This document shows, one piece after another, positions 1-9,619 of a stretch of DNA of 64,000 nt (positions are counted from its first letter, which is position 1; every line of letters begins with the position of its first letter). A model generated the notes under the pieces. It was not told where the DNA came from. It ran no database searches and saw nothing but the letters and a program-made list of their open reading frames with translations. The DNA is from Lachnospiraceae bacterium (GTDB taxonomy: Bacteria > Bacillota > Clostridia > Lachnospirales > Lachnospiraceae). The position numbers and the translations under genes were made by a program. The DNA lies in the NCBI GenBank assembly GCA_022845895.1, contig AP025573.1, positions 2,328,501 to 2,392,500 of the forward strand. Reading direction: 5' to 3'.

Positions 1-3000
1 AGCAGATAGACGGTTGTAAACGTTATATTCTGTCTTTATCGTATTTCCTTTGCCGTCCGTCTCAGAGGTGAGATTCCCGTTGCCGTCATAACTCCAGATT
101 GTCTCCGCCCCCGTGGCATCTGTCTTCTTAACGGGACGGCCTGCTCCGTCATACTCGTAGTGCGTCTCATTGCCAAGCAGATCTGTCTCACACACGATGT
201 TGCCTGCTCCGTCATAGTCATATCTTTCCGTACCACCATTCGGATAATGGATCCTTGTCAGGCGGCCTGTAGCATCATAATCGAAGGAAGCTGTCACACC
301 TTCCTTGTCTATCTCTGTAAGATTGCCTGCCGCGTCATAAGAGCTCTTGATTACGAGACCATTCACTTCCGTACGCTTTATCTCCTGGCCGAACGCATCG
401 TATTCATATGTCTCTTTCGTACCGTCCGGATATTGCTGTACGAGAAGCCTGCCATCCGACGAATATTCATATGTAATAGATGCGCCGCTTTCATCCGTGT
501 CGGATGCTTTTTTACCGGATACGTAATCATATGTGTAATACATGCTGCTGCCCTTAGCATCTGTCTCTTTTATGACATTGCCAATTGCATCATACTCATA
601 CGTAATCGTATTTCCCGCCCCATCACTTTCGCTTGTCAGCCGGTTCCTGCTGTCATATGTCTTGTCCGCCACCTTACCTTTTGCATCCGTTTCCCTGATA
701 CAGTTGCCGTTTCCATCATATGCATACGAAAACGAACTTCCTTCTCCATCACTTCCGGATACGAGATTGCCGAGACCGTCATATACGAAAGTTGTCATAT
801 TCCCATTGGCATCTTCCGAGGCGATTGCCTGTCCATTTGCATCCAGCATATAAGTTACGGTATTTCCCGCGCCGTCTGTCTCCCGGATTATCCGCCCCTC
901 AACGTCATAACCTGTCAGCACAGTATGCCCGTTCCCGTCAGTCTTTCCAGTCACTTGCCCCATAGCATTATAGGTAAATGACGTCCTGCTGCCAAGCGGA
1001 TCTGTTATGCTTTTAAGCCACGCCCCTTCATAAGCATAACGGGTCGTATTCCCAATTGCATCTGTCCGGGAAGTGATACGGCCTCTGCTGTCATAGGTAC
1101 AAGATTCCACTTCTGTGCCTGCCTTCTTGACCGTTGTCAGATTGCCAGCTTTGTCATAACTGTATTCCGTCTTTGTTCCGCCGTAATCCGTCTCACTGAG
1201 CAGATGTTGCTTCCCATCATACATATACGTTCTGACAGTTCCGTCATAGAGCGTCTCTTTCGTTATATTCCCGTCGGCATCGTATGCGTAGCTAACCGCA
1301 TGCCCCATTTCGTCAGTCTCCTGCACGAGCCGGTTCTCGTCATATACTTTTTTCTCTTTTGTCCCATCTGCATGGAGAACAGACGTAGTGCGGAACTGGT
1401 CGTCATACGTATAGACTGTTCTATTTCCGTTGCCATCTACAGCGACCGTCTTCCCTTCATCATAGGTGAGAACCACTTCATATCCGTTGGCATCCTTCTG
1501 TCGGATGACCCGGCCCTCGCTGTCATAAACATTAGTGGTAATGCAATTATCTTTTCCGTCATACCATGCAGTCATGCAGTGCATATCATCGTACTCATAA
1601 CGTGTAACCGACCCGCATGCGTCCGTGTAACGAATGAGGTTGTCATCATCGTCATAAGCGTAGGACAGTTTTCCCCCGTTTGGAAGCGCAATTTGAGCCA
1701 CCTTGCCGTCCTCTGTCATTGCGAATCCGTATACGCTCCCGGCCGGAGACGTCACAGCGGTAAGATTATAGTTCTTATCGTAGGACAGTACAGTAGCATT
1801 GCCCTTTTCATCCGTTAACTTTGTCATGCTGCCAAAGCAGTCGAACCGCCGCACTACGTTATCTGTATCTGTTATCTCATATTCGTATACCGGATACTTG
1901 ACTTTACCTGTACCAAAGTCATACTCTTTCTCTCTTGTCTTAATTCGCTTTAAATCGTAATCATAGCCTTCCGGACAACTATAGACTCCTTCCTCTGTCT
2001 CCGCAAAATACAGGGAGCTGCCGTCTCCCCGTGTATATATAAGCGTACCGTCCTCCATTTTGGACAGATATTCGCCGTAAGAGAACTGCCATCCCCGTCC
2101 GAACGGGCTTATATATGAGGCACCTTTGGAGTTATAATTCCTTTCTACGGAAAACTCTCCTGCAAAGTCCGGAACAGATGCATCCGTATGTGTCAGATAA
2201 AAATTACCTGTATTCAGATTCACAGGTTCAAATCCGAATTCACAATGAAGCCCTCTTCCCATAAGCTGAGCATCTATCTGTGCCTTTGCTTTGTCATCCA
2301 GAGGCGGAGGATTGTAAGGCTTCTCGGCGTTCTTCTTTGGATTGCGGATGAACAGCGTATTGTTAGCCGTAAGCAGCATATCCTGTACCCGATTGTCAAA
2401 ACTAATCTGGCTGAGGGGTATCCCATAATAGCTTGCGATTTTCGGCAACGTGTCATACTGCTTCACCTTATATACTGTGAATCTGTCAGATGATGATTTT
2501 TGTCCTGTCTTTCCGTTCTTTGCAGCAGAAGCCTCTATCTGGTACAAGACATTATAGTCCGGATCCACAAATGGATATACCGTCTGCCAGTTCCCCTGCT
2601 TGTCCCGGTATCTTGTGGTAGTCTTTGAAAAAGCTCCTTCGAACGCTTCACTGTTCGGATATCGCTTTGTATGTCCCGCCGATACATTGGCACCATACTT
2701 TTTAGAAGTATCATTCAATTGGTACGTAACTACGGATTCCGGTGTCGCAAGCCCGTCTGCAAACACACCCTGGAAGGCCAGTCTGCCACTCATGTCACAA
2801 TCAATCATGGAGCGCAGGTTCACCGTCGTCTTATCAAGGGAGTACGCTGGGTCTACGGGATTCGGATATACCCAGTTAATCTCGATATAAGGCTTCTTGT
2901 CAGGCGTAAATGTAGGCTGGACGGAACTGTTGGAGTCCGGGGTGAAAAATGCCGCTCCCCACTGTGTCTCGTCCTGCGCCATCACCATCAGGCCGTACGA

Positions 3001-4503
3001 AGGCGCGATACCTGTCGACCAGTCGTTCACACTTTGGCGGATATCAAAGCTCTTCCAACCATTTCCTGCTCTTACCGTGGCATTTTCTCCGGCAATTTCC
3101 CTGCCGATACCGACAGAATTCTCCCATGAGATTGACGCAGGGGTCCAGTTCTGTTTCAGCCGGTAACAGGCATAAGTTGCAGAACTTGCATAGGCAGAAT
3201 ACTCATACATGTGAAGATACGCACTCTGTACAACCGCCTCCTCCGGTATGAGCTTCTTCATATTATAGTTGAGCTGGAAGAACATCCGTGTCTTGCCCAG
3301 ATCACCACCCTTTACTCCCGTCACCGCTTCACTGGCATATCCTACGTATCCAAACGCAGAAGCTGCATATTTACCTGTCTTGCTCGTAGTTGTCACGACG
3401 GACAGCTTTTCAGCAGGAATTGTGATGGTAGGGTCTATCTTGACCGGATATACTCTTTCTTCAGATGCCAGCCATTCTTCATCTCCTGTCACTGTAAGGA
3501 CATACCGTCCGCCGGTCTCCTCAAGCTCCATTACGATTCCTGCACTTCCAGACCCTGACGCATCAGTCATTAACGGCGCCGTAAGGTAAAAAAGCACTTC
3601 CCTGTCCGGCGCTTTAACTCCTCGTTTCCAGACAGCTATTACGTTGTTTTCCAGAGCAGCTTCATATTCTTCTGTGGAGAAAGCATAGGAAAAACTATGA
3701 CATGCTTCTTTTTCTCTCAGAATAATATCTTCCTTTACACTGTCACCTCTTACGGTATACTGTATATCTACGTTCTCCGACACATCATTGTATAAGACTG
3801 CATTCCCCAGTACAGACGGCCTGCTATAGTCTCCATCCTGCGGAAGAAGCTCTAACTGTTCTCCATTCCCCGCCGTAAGTACAATCCCATTGTTCTCTGT
3901 CATTTTAGCCGGAAGCATGATATTCATACTGTTTGCTTTGTTCGTATAGTATGTGGTATCTGTTCGTTCTGTACCCCGGCTGCGGCGGCTCTGCTGTTTT
4001 TCTATGAGGGTATTGTCAATCTCCTTAAGCTCTCCCTTTTCATTCCGGTACAAATTCGGTTCCGTCGTGCTGATAAACTTGTAGCTGCCTGTATCCGTCT
4101 GAAAGACTTTTCCATATTCAAACATTTCTACCGGGGCGCCGTAACGGGCTTCCAGTTCATCCATCCGTTCATCTTCCAGTTCAGGCTGACGGATGACATC
4201 CTGTCCCATCTTTTCATTGCCAGGAAGTGTTTCCTCTGCTTTTCCTGCTTCGGTGTCCGCTTCCGCTTTTCTTTCGGCATACACGTCCGGATTGTCCGGA
4301 TTTTTATCGTTATCCCTTGCATCACCGGCCCTGTTCTCTTCGATATATTCCTGCTGCTGCCTCTTAATCTCTTCCTTCTGCTGTTCCTCTTTCCACTCAG
4401 CCATCTCCTCCTCTGCTTTATCCCGAATCTCTCCGGCAAGTACGAGCACATCCCCGGACAGGACAAGTGATAGAATCATTGCTATAGCCAGGAGGCGCCT
4501 CAT
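1..4503 (-). CDS. LysM/RHS (YD-repeat) wall-associated protein, 3' end outside window
   Basis: Reading leftward from the ATG at 4503 the frame stays open to base 1, so about 1,500 residues are present and the C-terminus lies outside the window. A signal-peptide-like N-terminus (residues 1-24) is followed by a charged Glu/Lys-rich stretch to about 100. A DNRLRE-like beta-sandwich region follows at roughly 390-540, a LysM-like segment (YDTLPKIASYYGIP) near 675-720, an RHS entry segment (PVNLNTGNFY) near 755, and then many YD repeats of the form YDxxG/RY.YDxxGR from about 870 onward. This is the architecture of WapA/RHS surface polymorphic proteins, whose variable C-terminal tip (often a toxin) would be beyond the edge. 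No strong Shine-Dalgarno precedes the ATG; it starts 13 nt after the upstream membrane-protein gene, so translational coupling is likely. Confidence 0.9.
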   Translation of the reverse strand, partial: MRRLLAIAMILSLVLSGDVLVLAGEIRDKAEEEMAEWKEEQQKEEIKRQQQEYIEENRAGDARDNDKNPDNPDVYAERKAEADTEAGKAEETLPGNEKMGQDVIRQPELEDERMDELEARYGAPVEMFEYGKVFQTDTGSYKFISTTEPNLYRNEKGELKEIDNTLIEKQQSRRSRGTERTDTTYYTNKANSMNIMLPAKMTENNGIVLTAGNGEQLELLPQDGDYSRPSVLGNAVLYNDVSENVDIQYTVRGDSVKEDIILREKEACHSFSYAFSTEEYEAALENNVIAVWKRGVKAPDREVLFYLTAPLMTDASGSGSAGIVMELEETGGRYVLTVTGDEEWLASEERVYPVKIDPTITIPAEKLSVVTTTSKTGKYAASAFGYVGYASEAVTGVKGGDLGKTRMFFQLNYNMKKLIPEEAVVQSAYLHMYEYSAYASSATYACYRLKQNWTPASISWENSVGIGREIAGENATVRAGNGWKSFDIRQSVNDWSTGIAPSYGLMVMAQDETQWGAAFFTPDSNSSVQPTFTPDKKPYIEINWVYPNPVDPAYSLDKTTVNLRSMIDCDMSGRLAFQGVFADGLATPESVVTYQLNDTSKKYGANVSAGHTKRYPNSEAFEGAFSKTTTRYRDKQGNWQTVYPFVDPDYNVLYQIEASAAKNGKTGQKSSSDRFTVYKVKQYDTLPKIASYYGIPLSQISFDNRVQDMLLTANNTLFIRNPKKNAEKPYNPPPLDDKAKAQIDAQLMGRGLHCEFGFEPVNLNTGNFYLTHTDASVPDFAGEFSVERNYNSKGASYISPFGRGWQFSYGEYLSKMEDGTLIYTRGDGSSLYFAETEEGVYSCPEGYDYDLKRIKTREKEYDFGTGKVKYPVYEYEITDTDNVVRRFDCFGSMTKLTDEKGNATVLSYDKNYNLTAVTSPAGSVYGFAMTEDGKVAQIALPNGGKLSYAYDDDDNLIRYTDACGSVTRYEYDDMHCMTAWYDGKDNCITTNVYDSEGRVIRQKDANGYEVVLTYDEGKTVAVDGNGNRTVYTYDDQFRTTSVLHADGTKEKKVYDENRLVQETDEMGHAVSYAYDADGNITKETLYDGTVRTYMYDGKQHLLSETDYGGTKTEYSYDKAGNLTTVKKAGTEVESCTYDSRGRITSRTDAIGNTTRYAYEGAWLKSITDPLGSRTSFTYNAMGQVTGKTDGNGHTVLTGYDVEGRIIRETDGAGNTVTYMLDANGQAIASEDANGNMTTFVYDGLGNLVSGSDGEGSSFSYAYDGNGNCIRETDAKGKVADKTYDSRNRLTSESDGAGNTITYEYDAIGNVIKETDAKGSSMYYTYDYVSGKKASDTDESGASITYEYSSDGRLLVQQYPDGTKETYEYDAFGQEIKRTEVNGLVIKSSYDAAGNLTEIDKEGVTASFDYDATGRLTRIHYPNGGTERYDYDGAGNIVCETDLLGNETHYEYDGAGRPVKKTDATGAETIWSYDGNGNLTSETDGKGNTIKTEYNVYNRLSA

Positions 4504-4516
4504 ACATCTTCGGACA

Positions 4517-5149
4517 CTACAATTGCTCAGCTGCTTCATCACCCGCGCCTCCTTTCCTAAATTCACGGTAGACATACCGCCACAGGGCATATGTCACAGC
4601 TGCGGAAAGTACAATCCTGAAAGCCAGTGCTGCCAGACTCGTCCCCATCCATTTCAACGCCACCTGTACTATCGTATATACTGCACAGGCCGCAGACGCT
4701 TTCGGCATGACAGCTCTAAGTCCCCTCTCGATGCCGGTAATGATATAGAGAAGCAGAATCAATGCACCTGCACGGATTGGCACCTGTATAATCATGCACA
4801 TGACATCTGACACCGCCTTAATCTGTGCGTTTTCCAGACTGGTCAACCGTCCCATCGCCCATGTGAGCCCGCCAGCCGGCAGGCTCAGCAGAAGCTGGAG
4901 AACAAGATAACCTCCTCCCAGGAAACAAAGTCCTCTGGCAGAATCTTTGACAGCTCTCTTCGGCAATACTATAAATACCGCTGCTCCCATGAGTCCGGCT
5001 CCTGCCAGATACAGGCTGACGACGATTAAGCCGGAAGACAGAGCAGACTCGCTGTCTGCTATCCGGCTCAGCAGACCATAGGCCATGCAGTGGTTTCCCA
5101 CACTCCAGAGCAGTAGCCCTGCTGTCATACATAGTTTTTTCTTATTCAT
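4517..5149 (-). CDS. Small polytopic membrane protein of unknown function
   Basis: About 210 residues with several hydrophobic segments: an N-terminal signal-anchor-like stretch, then segments near residues 40-60, 75-95, 120-140, 155-175 and 180-195. The C-terminus is charged. I do not recognise the family. The start is set at 5149 rather than the upstream in-frame codon at 5167 because AGGAGG lies 9 nt before this ATG. It is immediately upstream of the RHS gene on the same strand with a 13-nt gap, so the two are probably co-transcribed. It could help export or anchor the RHS protein, but that is only inferred from position. Confidence 0.7.
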   Translation of the reverse strand: MNKKKLCMTAGLLLWSVGNHCMAYGLLSRIADSESALSSGLIVVSLYLAGAGLMGAAVFIVLPKRAVKDSARGLCFLGGGYLVLQLLLSLPAGGLTWAMGRLTSLENAQIKAVSDVMCMIIQVPIRAGALILLLYIITGIERGLRAVMPKASAACAVYTIVQVALKWMGTSLAALAFRIVLSAAVTYALWRYVYREFRKGGAGDEAAEQL

Positions 5150-5176
5150 GATGCATTTCCTCCTCATACCGTCATG

Positions 5177-7102
5177 TTATGGATGCAGGCGTTTGTATTC
5201 CTGTAATGCATAGCTGTCCGTCATCCCGGCTATAAAGTCCGTTATATTGCGTACGAGTATCTTTCTCTTCTCAAACCGTACGAATTCGTCTTCAGGCAGG
5301 TCTATCTCATCCTCCAGCCCTATCTCACCTTCAACGATAGATTGTATCTCTTCCTTCACGATACCAATATTGCCAGTCCCAAGATGGATGGCACTCTCTC
5401 TGACCGAGGCATCCTCATGCTGCAGCATATGGCTGTATATCCTCTGCAGCGTCCCCTTGTGGAGCAGCCGCGGATTCCGATAGTAATCCTGAAATAGCGC
5501 ATAGATGATCTTGTTCCCGGTGTGGTCGAATCTTGCAACTTCCGCACTGGATATCACCCTCCTGTTGATGATCTGTTCCAGATATCTGCACACGTCCCAG
5601 TCGGCTTTTGACAGCGTGACGATCTCTTTGTCGATGCTGCCGTCTGCCGGCCTTTCATACTCCTCCATCCTATCCCTGCTGTAGCAGATCGCACCATTGA
5701 TAAAGTAGTGGACTATCGCCGATACCATCCTGCCTGCCATCAATTCTCTGTCCGATATGTATGTACGTTCGTATGTATCGAACATGGCCTTCTCTTCCCG
5801 CAGCTCTTCCCGTATCGCATGATACTTATCCAGATCCAGATGTGCAATCAGCTCTTCCACCGTAATCAGCCCTGAGGAGATTGCATCGTCAACGTCATGC
5901 CCTCTCTGGGCAATCTCGTCCGCCAGTGCTACCGCCTGTCCTTCGAGGGTGGAACAGATATAATATCCTTTCTTCCTGCTTGTGAAGCGCTCTTCCAGTT
6001 TCAGGTGCGCAACGGTCTCTTTATCGGCAAAGTCGCTGATGCTTATCTCTTCTTTCAGCTTCGTATGCTTCAATACCCCTTCCATCACCTGGCAGCTGAT
6101 GTTCAATCCTTCATGGGCCACATATTTCTCTTCCAGTTTGTTTAAGACACGCAGCCCCTGGTAATTATGCTTGAATCCGCCGAAACAGCCTGTCCTGCAA
6201 GCTATTCCATCATCCGGGAACTCGATGCACGGAAGCGTTCCGGATAAGATCGCCTGCAGCGTCCTCTCTCCCTGATGTCCGAACGGCGTATGCCCGAGGT
6301 CGTGCCCGAGCGCTATCGCCTCCGTCAGGTCCAGATTCAGACCAAGCGCATACGCAATGGCTTTGGCAATCTGGTTTACTTCCAACGTGTGTGTCATCCG
6401 TGTGCGGTAGTGGTCACCTTTTTGGGCACCGAATATCTGCGCTTTGTCCACCAGCCTGCGGAACGCCTTGCTGTTGACGATCCGTTCCCTGTCCCTCTGG
6501 AATGCCGCCCGGTCTCTGTCCGCCTTAATGCGATACCTCCTGACACATTCGTTCTGATGGCAGGCCAGCTCGTGCAGCTCATAAGGCATCTCCTCTTCAG
6601 TACCGTCCTGCACGAATTCTTCCTCTTCCTTCTCTCCCTTTGCCTTTCCACTGTTAATCAGCAGATCTTCAAAAGCCCGGATCAATTCTGTAAAATGGTT
6701 GATCATGACATAACTGCAGCTTTCATAGTCAGCTTTCAGGTCCAGGTCTAACTTGTCCAAAAGGTTATGAATCATGTTCGAATCTTCAAGATGCAGGAGC
6801 ATCTTATATGTTATCGTCATGCTTTCCTCTTTGGAATCCACCTCGCAGTAGCCCGCATACAGCTCCTGATTACAGAATCTCCCGTTCTCTTCCTCGTAGC
6901 AGATCATGGCCACGATCCCTTCCGTACCATCACGTTCCCCATCGTACTTATCTTTAAAATTCTCGTAGTTCAGCCCATACAGCGTATATTCATTTTCCCT
7001 TTCTCTTTCATAGCTTTCCTCTGCCTTATTCAGAATCGCAGCAGCCCCTTTCTTGTTATCCGCATTCTTCTTCAGCTTGATTACATACAACGTGTTCTTC
7101 AT
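5177..7102 (-). CDS. dgt: HD-domain deoxyguanosinetriphosphate triphosphohydrolase-like protein
   Basis: A 641-residue protein. The C-terminal two thirds carries dGTPase/HD hallmarks: RTRMTHTLEV, then GHDLGHTPFGHQGE with the metal-binding HD pair, and a downstream GFKHNYQGLRVL. The family hydrolyses dNTPs to deoxynucleosides and triphosphate. Residues 1 to about 170 form an extra N-terminal region (KNTLYVIKLKKN onward) with no motif I recognise; usual family length is about 330-500, so this is long. The start is placed at 7102 because AAGGAGGAGAAAG directly precedes it; the longer frame to 7186 would translate through a terminator hairpin and lacks a ribosome-binding site. Confidence 0.85.
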   Translation of the reverse strand: MKNTLYVIKLKKNADNKKGAAAILNKAEESYERERENEYTLYGLNYENFKDKYDGERDGTEGIVAMICYEEENGRFCNQELYAGYCEVDSKEESMTITYKMLLHLEDSNMIHNLLDKLDLDLKADYESCSYVMINHFTELIRAFEDLLINSGKAKGEKEEEEFVQDGTEEEMPYELHELACHQNECVRRYRIKADRDRAAFQRDRERIVNSKAFRRLVDKAQIFGAQKGDHYRTRMTHTLEVNQIAKAIAYALGLNLDLTEAIALGHDLGHTPFGHQGERTLQAILSGTLPCIEFPDDGIACRTGCFGGFKHNYQGLRVLNKLEEKYVAHEGLNISCQVMEGVLKHTKLKEEISISDFADKETVAHLKLEERFTSRKKGYYICSTLEGQAVALADEIAQRGHDVDDAISSGLITVEELIAHLDLDKYHAIREELREEKAMFDTYERTYISDRELMAGRMVSAIVHYFINGAICYSRDRMEEYERPADGSIDKEIVTLSKADWDVCRYLEQIINRRVISSAEVARFDHTGNKIIYALFQDYYRNPRLLHKGTLQRIYSHMLQHEDASVRESAIHLGTGNIGIVKEEIQSIVEGEIGLEDEIDLPEDEFVRFEKRKILVRNITDFIAGMTDSYALQEYKRLHP

Positions 7103-7151
7103 CTTTCTCCTCCTTTTTCGTCCGCAGAATGTCGAGCTTCGTCCTCTAATA

Positions 7152-7190
7152 TAAAAAAAGCCACAGAACTCGAAGTCCTGTGACATTTTT
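7152..7190 (-). terminator. Intrinsic terminator in the dgt leader
   Basis: On the minus strand a 10-bp stem (7184-7175 with 7169-7160, loop TTCGA) is followed by seven T residues. A run of A on the other side would let it work in both directions. It lies about 50 nt upstream of the dgt ATG and downstream of a good promoter, so it can act as an attenuator or simply end the upstream transcript. Confidence 0.75.
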
Positions 7191-7253
7191 TACCCTCTTA
7201 TATTGTCGAAATCTGTACCATTTCATACTAATACCGCCTGCGTGCTTTTACCT

Positions 7254-7282
7254 ATTATAGCATTTAACACATGATACATCCA
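7254..7282 (-). promoter_or_regulatory. Predicted extended -10 promoter upstream of dgt
   Basis: On the minus strand TGCTATAAT gives an extended -10 (TATAAT at 7259-7254). The -35 region (TGGATG, 17 bp upstream) matches poorly, as is common for extended -10 promoters. Transcription would start near 7247 and meet the terminator at 7184-7153 before reaching the dgt start codon. Confidence 0.5.
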
Positions 7283-7328
7283 CCATAATATTATAATCAG
7301 CTACGCATCCATCTTATTTTGCTTCTTC

Positions 7329-8264
7329 TTACAGACGCTCGATAACATGCGGTGCCGTCTCTGCCTGAATCCTCTTCCACAGGCTTTTGACAAAAGAGAA
7401 GCTTGCCCATACCGCAAATGCATATCCGATGACCAGATCCTTTATGACCCCGCCGCGGACTTCTTCCACGCCGAGGAAGTCCGGAATCATCTGGAATGCT
7501 TCTGTCGGCGTGATCCAATAGTCAGCCTTGAGCTCCCGGTAAATGGTTATGCCTAAGGACGCACATTCGGCCGCCGCTATTGCCAGCAATGAGAATATGA
7601 CACAGAGGATGATTCCCTTCTTCGATACGGTGCCCCCTGCCTTTTCATATCCCTTTACGCTTCCATATACGATCGCATATCCTGCAAGGCCGGCGATAAA
7701 GCCGAACTGGCCGATCACAATCCAAAGGGCAGAGCCGAGGACTGCTCCTAAGAGAGCTCCGAGTACGCCAAGCGGAAGATGCTCTCTTCTTCTCCTGCTG
7801 CCATCGGTCTGAATCATACCTTCTGCAATCCCGGCATAGCAGCTGCTGCACAGTGGTTCGCTGTGGCTGTCGACCGCGGATATGTCAAGCTGTTCCGTGG
7901 ACCCACAGACGGCACAGCAGCTATATATCTGCAAGTCCGCACATTTTGCCGTTATATCTTCTAGCAGATGCGTCAGGTTATCCCTGTCCCACTCCTCTTG
8001 CGACGCTATATTTACAGTGATGGCATTCTTCATGTTGTATCCTGCATAGTTCACGAAAGGATAGGTCTCTTCCAGGGATTTCACATATGCCAGAAACTGA
8101 TCCTTATATGTACTCCTCTCCACATCAAGGTATAGCGTTATCTTGTACTGCGCACTCTGCTCCAGCGGAATCACGATTACGGCCGCTCCATTGACAAAGC
8201 CGTGTATCACATTATGGGGCCGGCTGACCGCAAGACCGTCCGGCACTACCTTGTCCAGATTCAT
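7329..8264 (-). CDS. Zinc-ribbon-containing membrane protein of unknown function
   Basis: A 311-residue protein with three visible parts. Residues 1-110 are a soluble alpha/beta region. Residues about 115-145 contain two Cys pairs (CAVCGS and CSSC) of a zinc-ribbon type. From about residue 160 there are three to four hydrophobic segments (LGVLGALLGAVLGSALWIV, then segments near 185-200, 215-240 and 280-300). I do not recognise a named family. AGGAGG sits 9 nt before the ATG. It lies 41 nt downstream of the DUF815 ATPase gene and may share its transcript. Confidence 0.75.
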   Translation of the reverse strand: MNLDKVVPDGLAVSRPHNVIHGFVNGAAVIVIPLEQSAQYKITLYLDVERSTYKDQFLAYVKSLEETYPFVNYAGYNMKNAITVNIASQEEWDRDNLTHLLEDITAKCADLQIYSCCAVCGSTEQLDISAVDSHSEPLCSSCYAGIAEGMIQTDGSRRRREHLPLGVLGALLGAVLGSALWIVIGQFGFIAGLAGYAIVYGSVKGYEKAGGTVSKKGIILCVIFSLLAIAAAECASLGITIYRELKADYWITPTEAFQMIPDFLGVEEVRGGVIKDLVIGYAFAVWASFSFVKSLWKRIQAETAPHVIERL

Positions 8265-8305
8265 GTTCTCATCCTCCTGTATTATATGCTGCCTTTATCC
8301 AGCTC

Positions 8306-9601
8306 CTACCGCCTCATCCCGAGCAGATAATCCACGAACTGCTGGGCGGTCCTTCCTGACAGACCGCCGTGGCTCAGCTCCCACCTGTTTGCTTCAAGCA
8401 GCAGCTCATCCTCCGGCATATCGATTCCATTACGAAGTGCTATCTGCCTTACGATCTCCTGGAATTCCTTCTTCTCCGGACGGCCGAAGTAGATTGTCAC
8501 TCCGAATCTGGCCACAAGAGACAGCTTCTCCTGCACCGTATCGTTCGTGTGCAGCTCTTCATCCCGGTCCGCCTTATCCTTGAATGTCTCACGGATCAGA
8601 TGCCTCCGGTTTGAGGTGGCGTATATGAGCACGTTATCCGGCTTGCGCTCCAGACCTCCTTCGATGACGGCTTTCAGATACTTATACTCTATCTCAAATT
8701 CTTCAAAGGAGAGGTCGTCCATATAGATGATGAACTTATAATTGCGGTTCTTTATCTGTGCGATGACGTCATTCAGGTCCTGGAACTGATGCTTGTATAT
8801 CTCTATCATCCTCAGGCCCTGGTCATAATACTGGTTGAGGATGGCCTTGATGGATGAGGACTTGCCGGTGCCCGCGTCTCCATATAGGAGGCAGTTGTTG
8901 GCACGCCGTCCTTCCACGAATGCCTGCGTATTATCTGTCAGCTTCTTTTTAGCGATATCATACCCGACAAGGTCATCCAGATAGACATGGGCAATCTTTG
9001 TAATCGGCACAATCTCGGCGCCTTCCGCCGTATGTTCGACGCGGAATGCTTTGTGAAGGCCAAGCTTGCCTACGCCGAACTCCTTGTAGAACTGGGTTAC
9101 CGTATGTTTGAATTCCCTGCTGCCGGAGACATCGGCCAGCGCTTTTCCCAGACCGCATATGCGGCTGCTGATTCTCGTGTTGAACACATTCCCATGTTCT
9201 TCGCCAAGTCCTCTGTAATCCCTTACGAATGCCAGGCAGCCTGCTCCCAGCTCCTTTTCCAGCAATGTGAAGTCATAGTCGAACAGCTCTTTGAATATCG
9301 CAAAGTCATGCAGGGCCGCATCGTTGATGCTGCCTTCTACTTCGCCGACAATCTCACAGGACGTGCTGTACGCGTTTTCATCGCTGGCAAGCAGATACGT
9401 GAGGTAATCATGCCACAGGTTGCCCTCGAAGCCATGGCTGGCAGCCAGCTCCAGGAGCGCATTCACCACATCGAACAGAAGGCTTCTCATATCTTCTTTG
9501 TTGTAATATTCATTGTCATAATTCTCCATAAGGAACGTCATATCATCAAGAATCTGCTGCTGTTCCATATGTTTGTAGAGGATCAATTCATTTGTTCTCA
9601 T
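8306..9601 (-). CDS. DUF815-type AAA ATPase
   Basis: A 431-residue P-loop ATPase. The Walker A motif GDAGTGKSSS lies near residue 245, and the Walker B region FIIYMDDLSFEEFE and sensor-like YATSNRRHLI follow. The pattern of a long helical N-terminus followed by this core matches the DUF815 family, whose biochemical role is not established. The start is supported by AAGGAGCAGGAAAGAG just upstream. The neighbours are pheA upstream (18 nt away) and the zinc-ribbon membrane protein downstream, all on the minus strand, suggesting one operon. Confidence 0.85.
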   Translation of the reverse strand: MRTNELILYKHMEQQQILDDMTFLMENYDNEYYNKEDMRSLLFDVVNALLELAASHGFEGNLWHDYLTYLLASDENAYSTSCEIVGEVEGSINDAALHDFAIFKELFDYDFTLLEKELGAGCLAFVRDYRGLGEEHGNVFNTRISSRICGLGKALADVSGSREFKHTVTQFYKEFGVGKLGLHKAFRVEHTAEGAEIVPITKIAHVYLDDLVGYDIAKKKLTDNTQAFVEGRRANNCLLYGDAGTGKSSSIKAILNQYYDQGLRMIEIYKHQFQDLNDVIAQIKNRNYKFIIYMDDLSFEEFEIEYKYLKAVIEGGLERKPDNVLIYATSNRRHLIRETFKDKADRDEELHTNDTVQEKLSLVARFGVTIYFGRPEKKEFQEIVRQIALRNGIDMPEDELLLEANRWELSHGGLSGRTAQQFVDYLLGMRR

Positions 9602-9619
9602 CTCTTTCCTGCTCCTTGC

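Noticed and set aside
160..981. Open frame of 273 codons on the plus strand
   Set aside because: It is antisense to the YD repeats, which read cleanly on the minus strand; the repeat bias creates open antisense frames.
1..2200. Possible CRISPR-like periodicity
   Set aside because: The periodic sequence is the YD-repeat coding pattern, not identical repeats with unique spacers.
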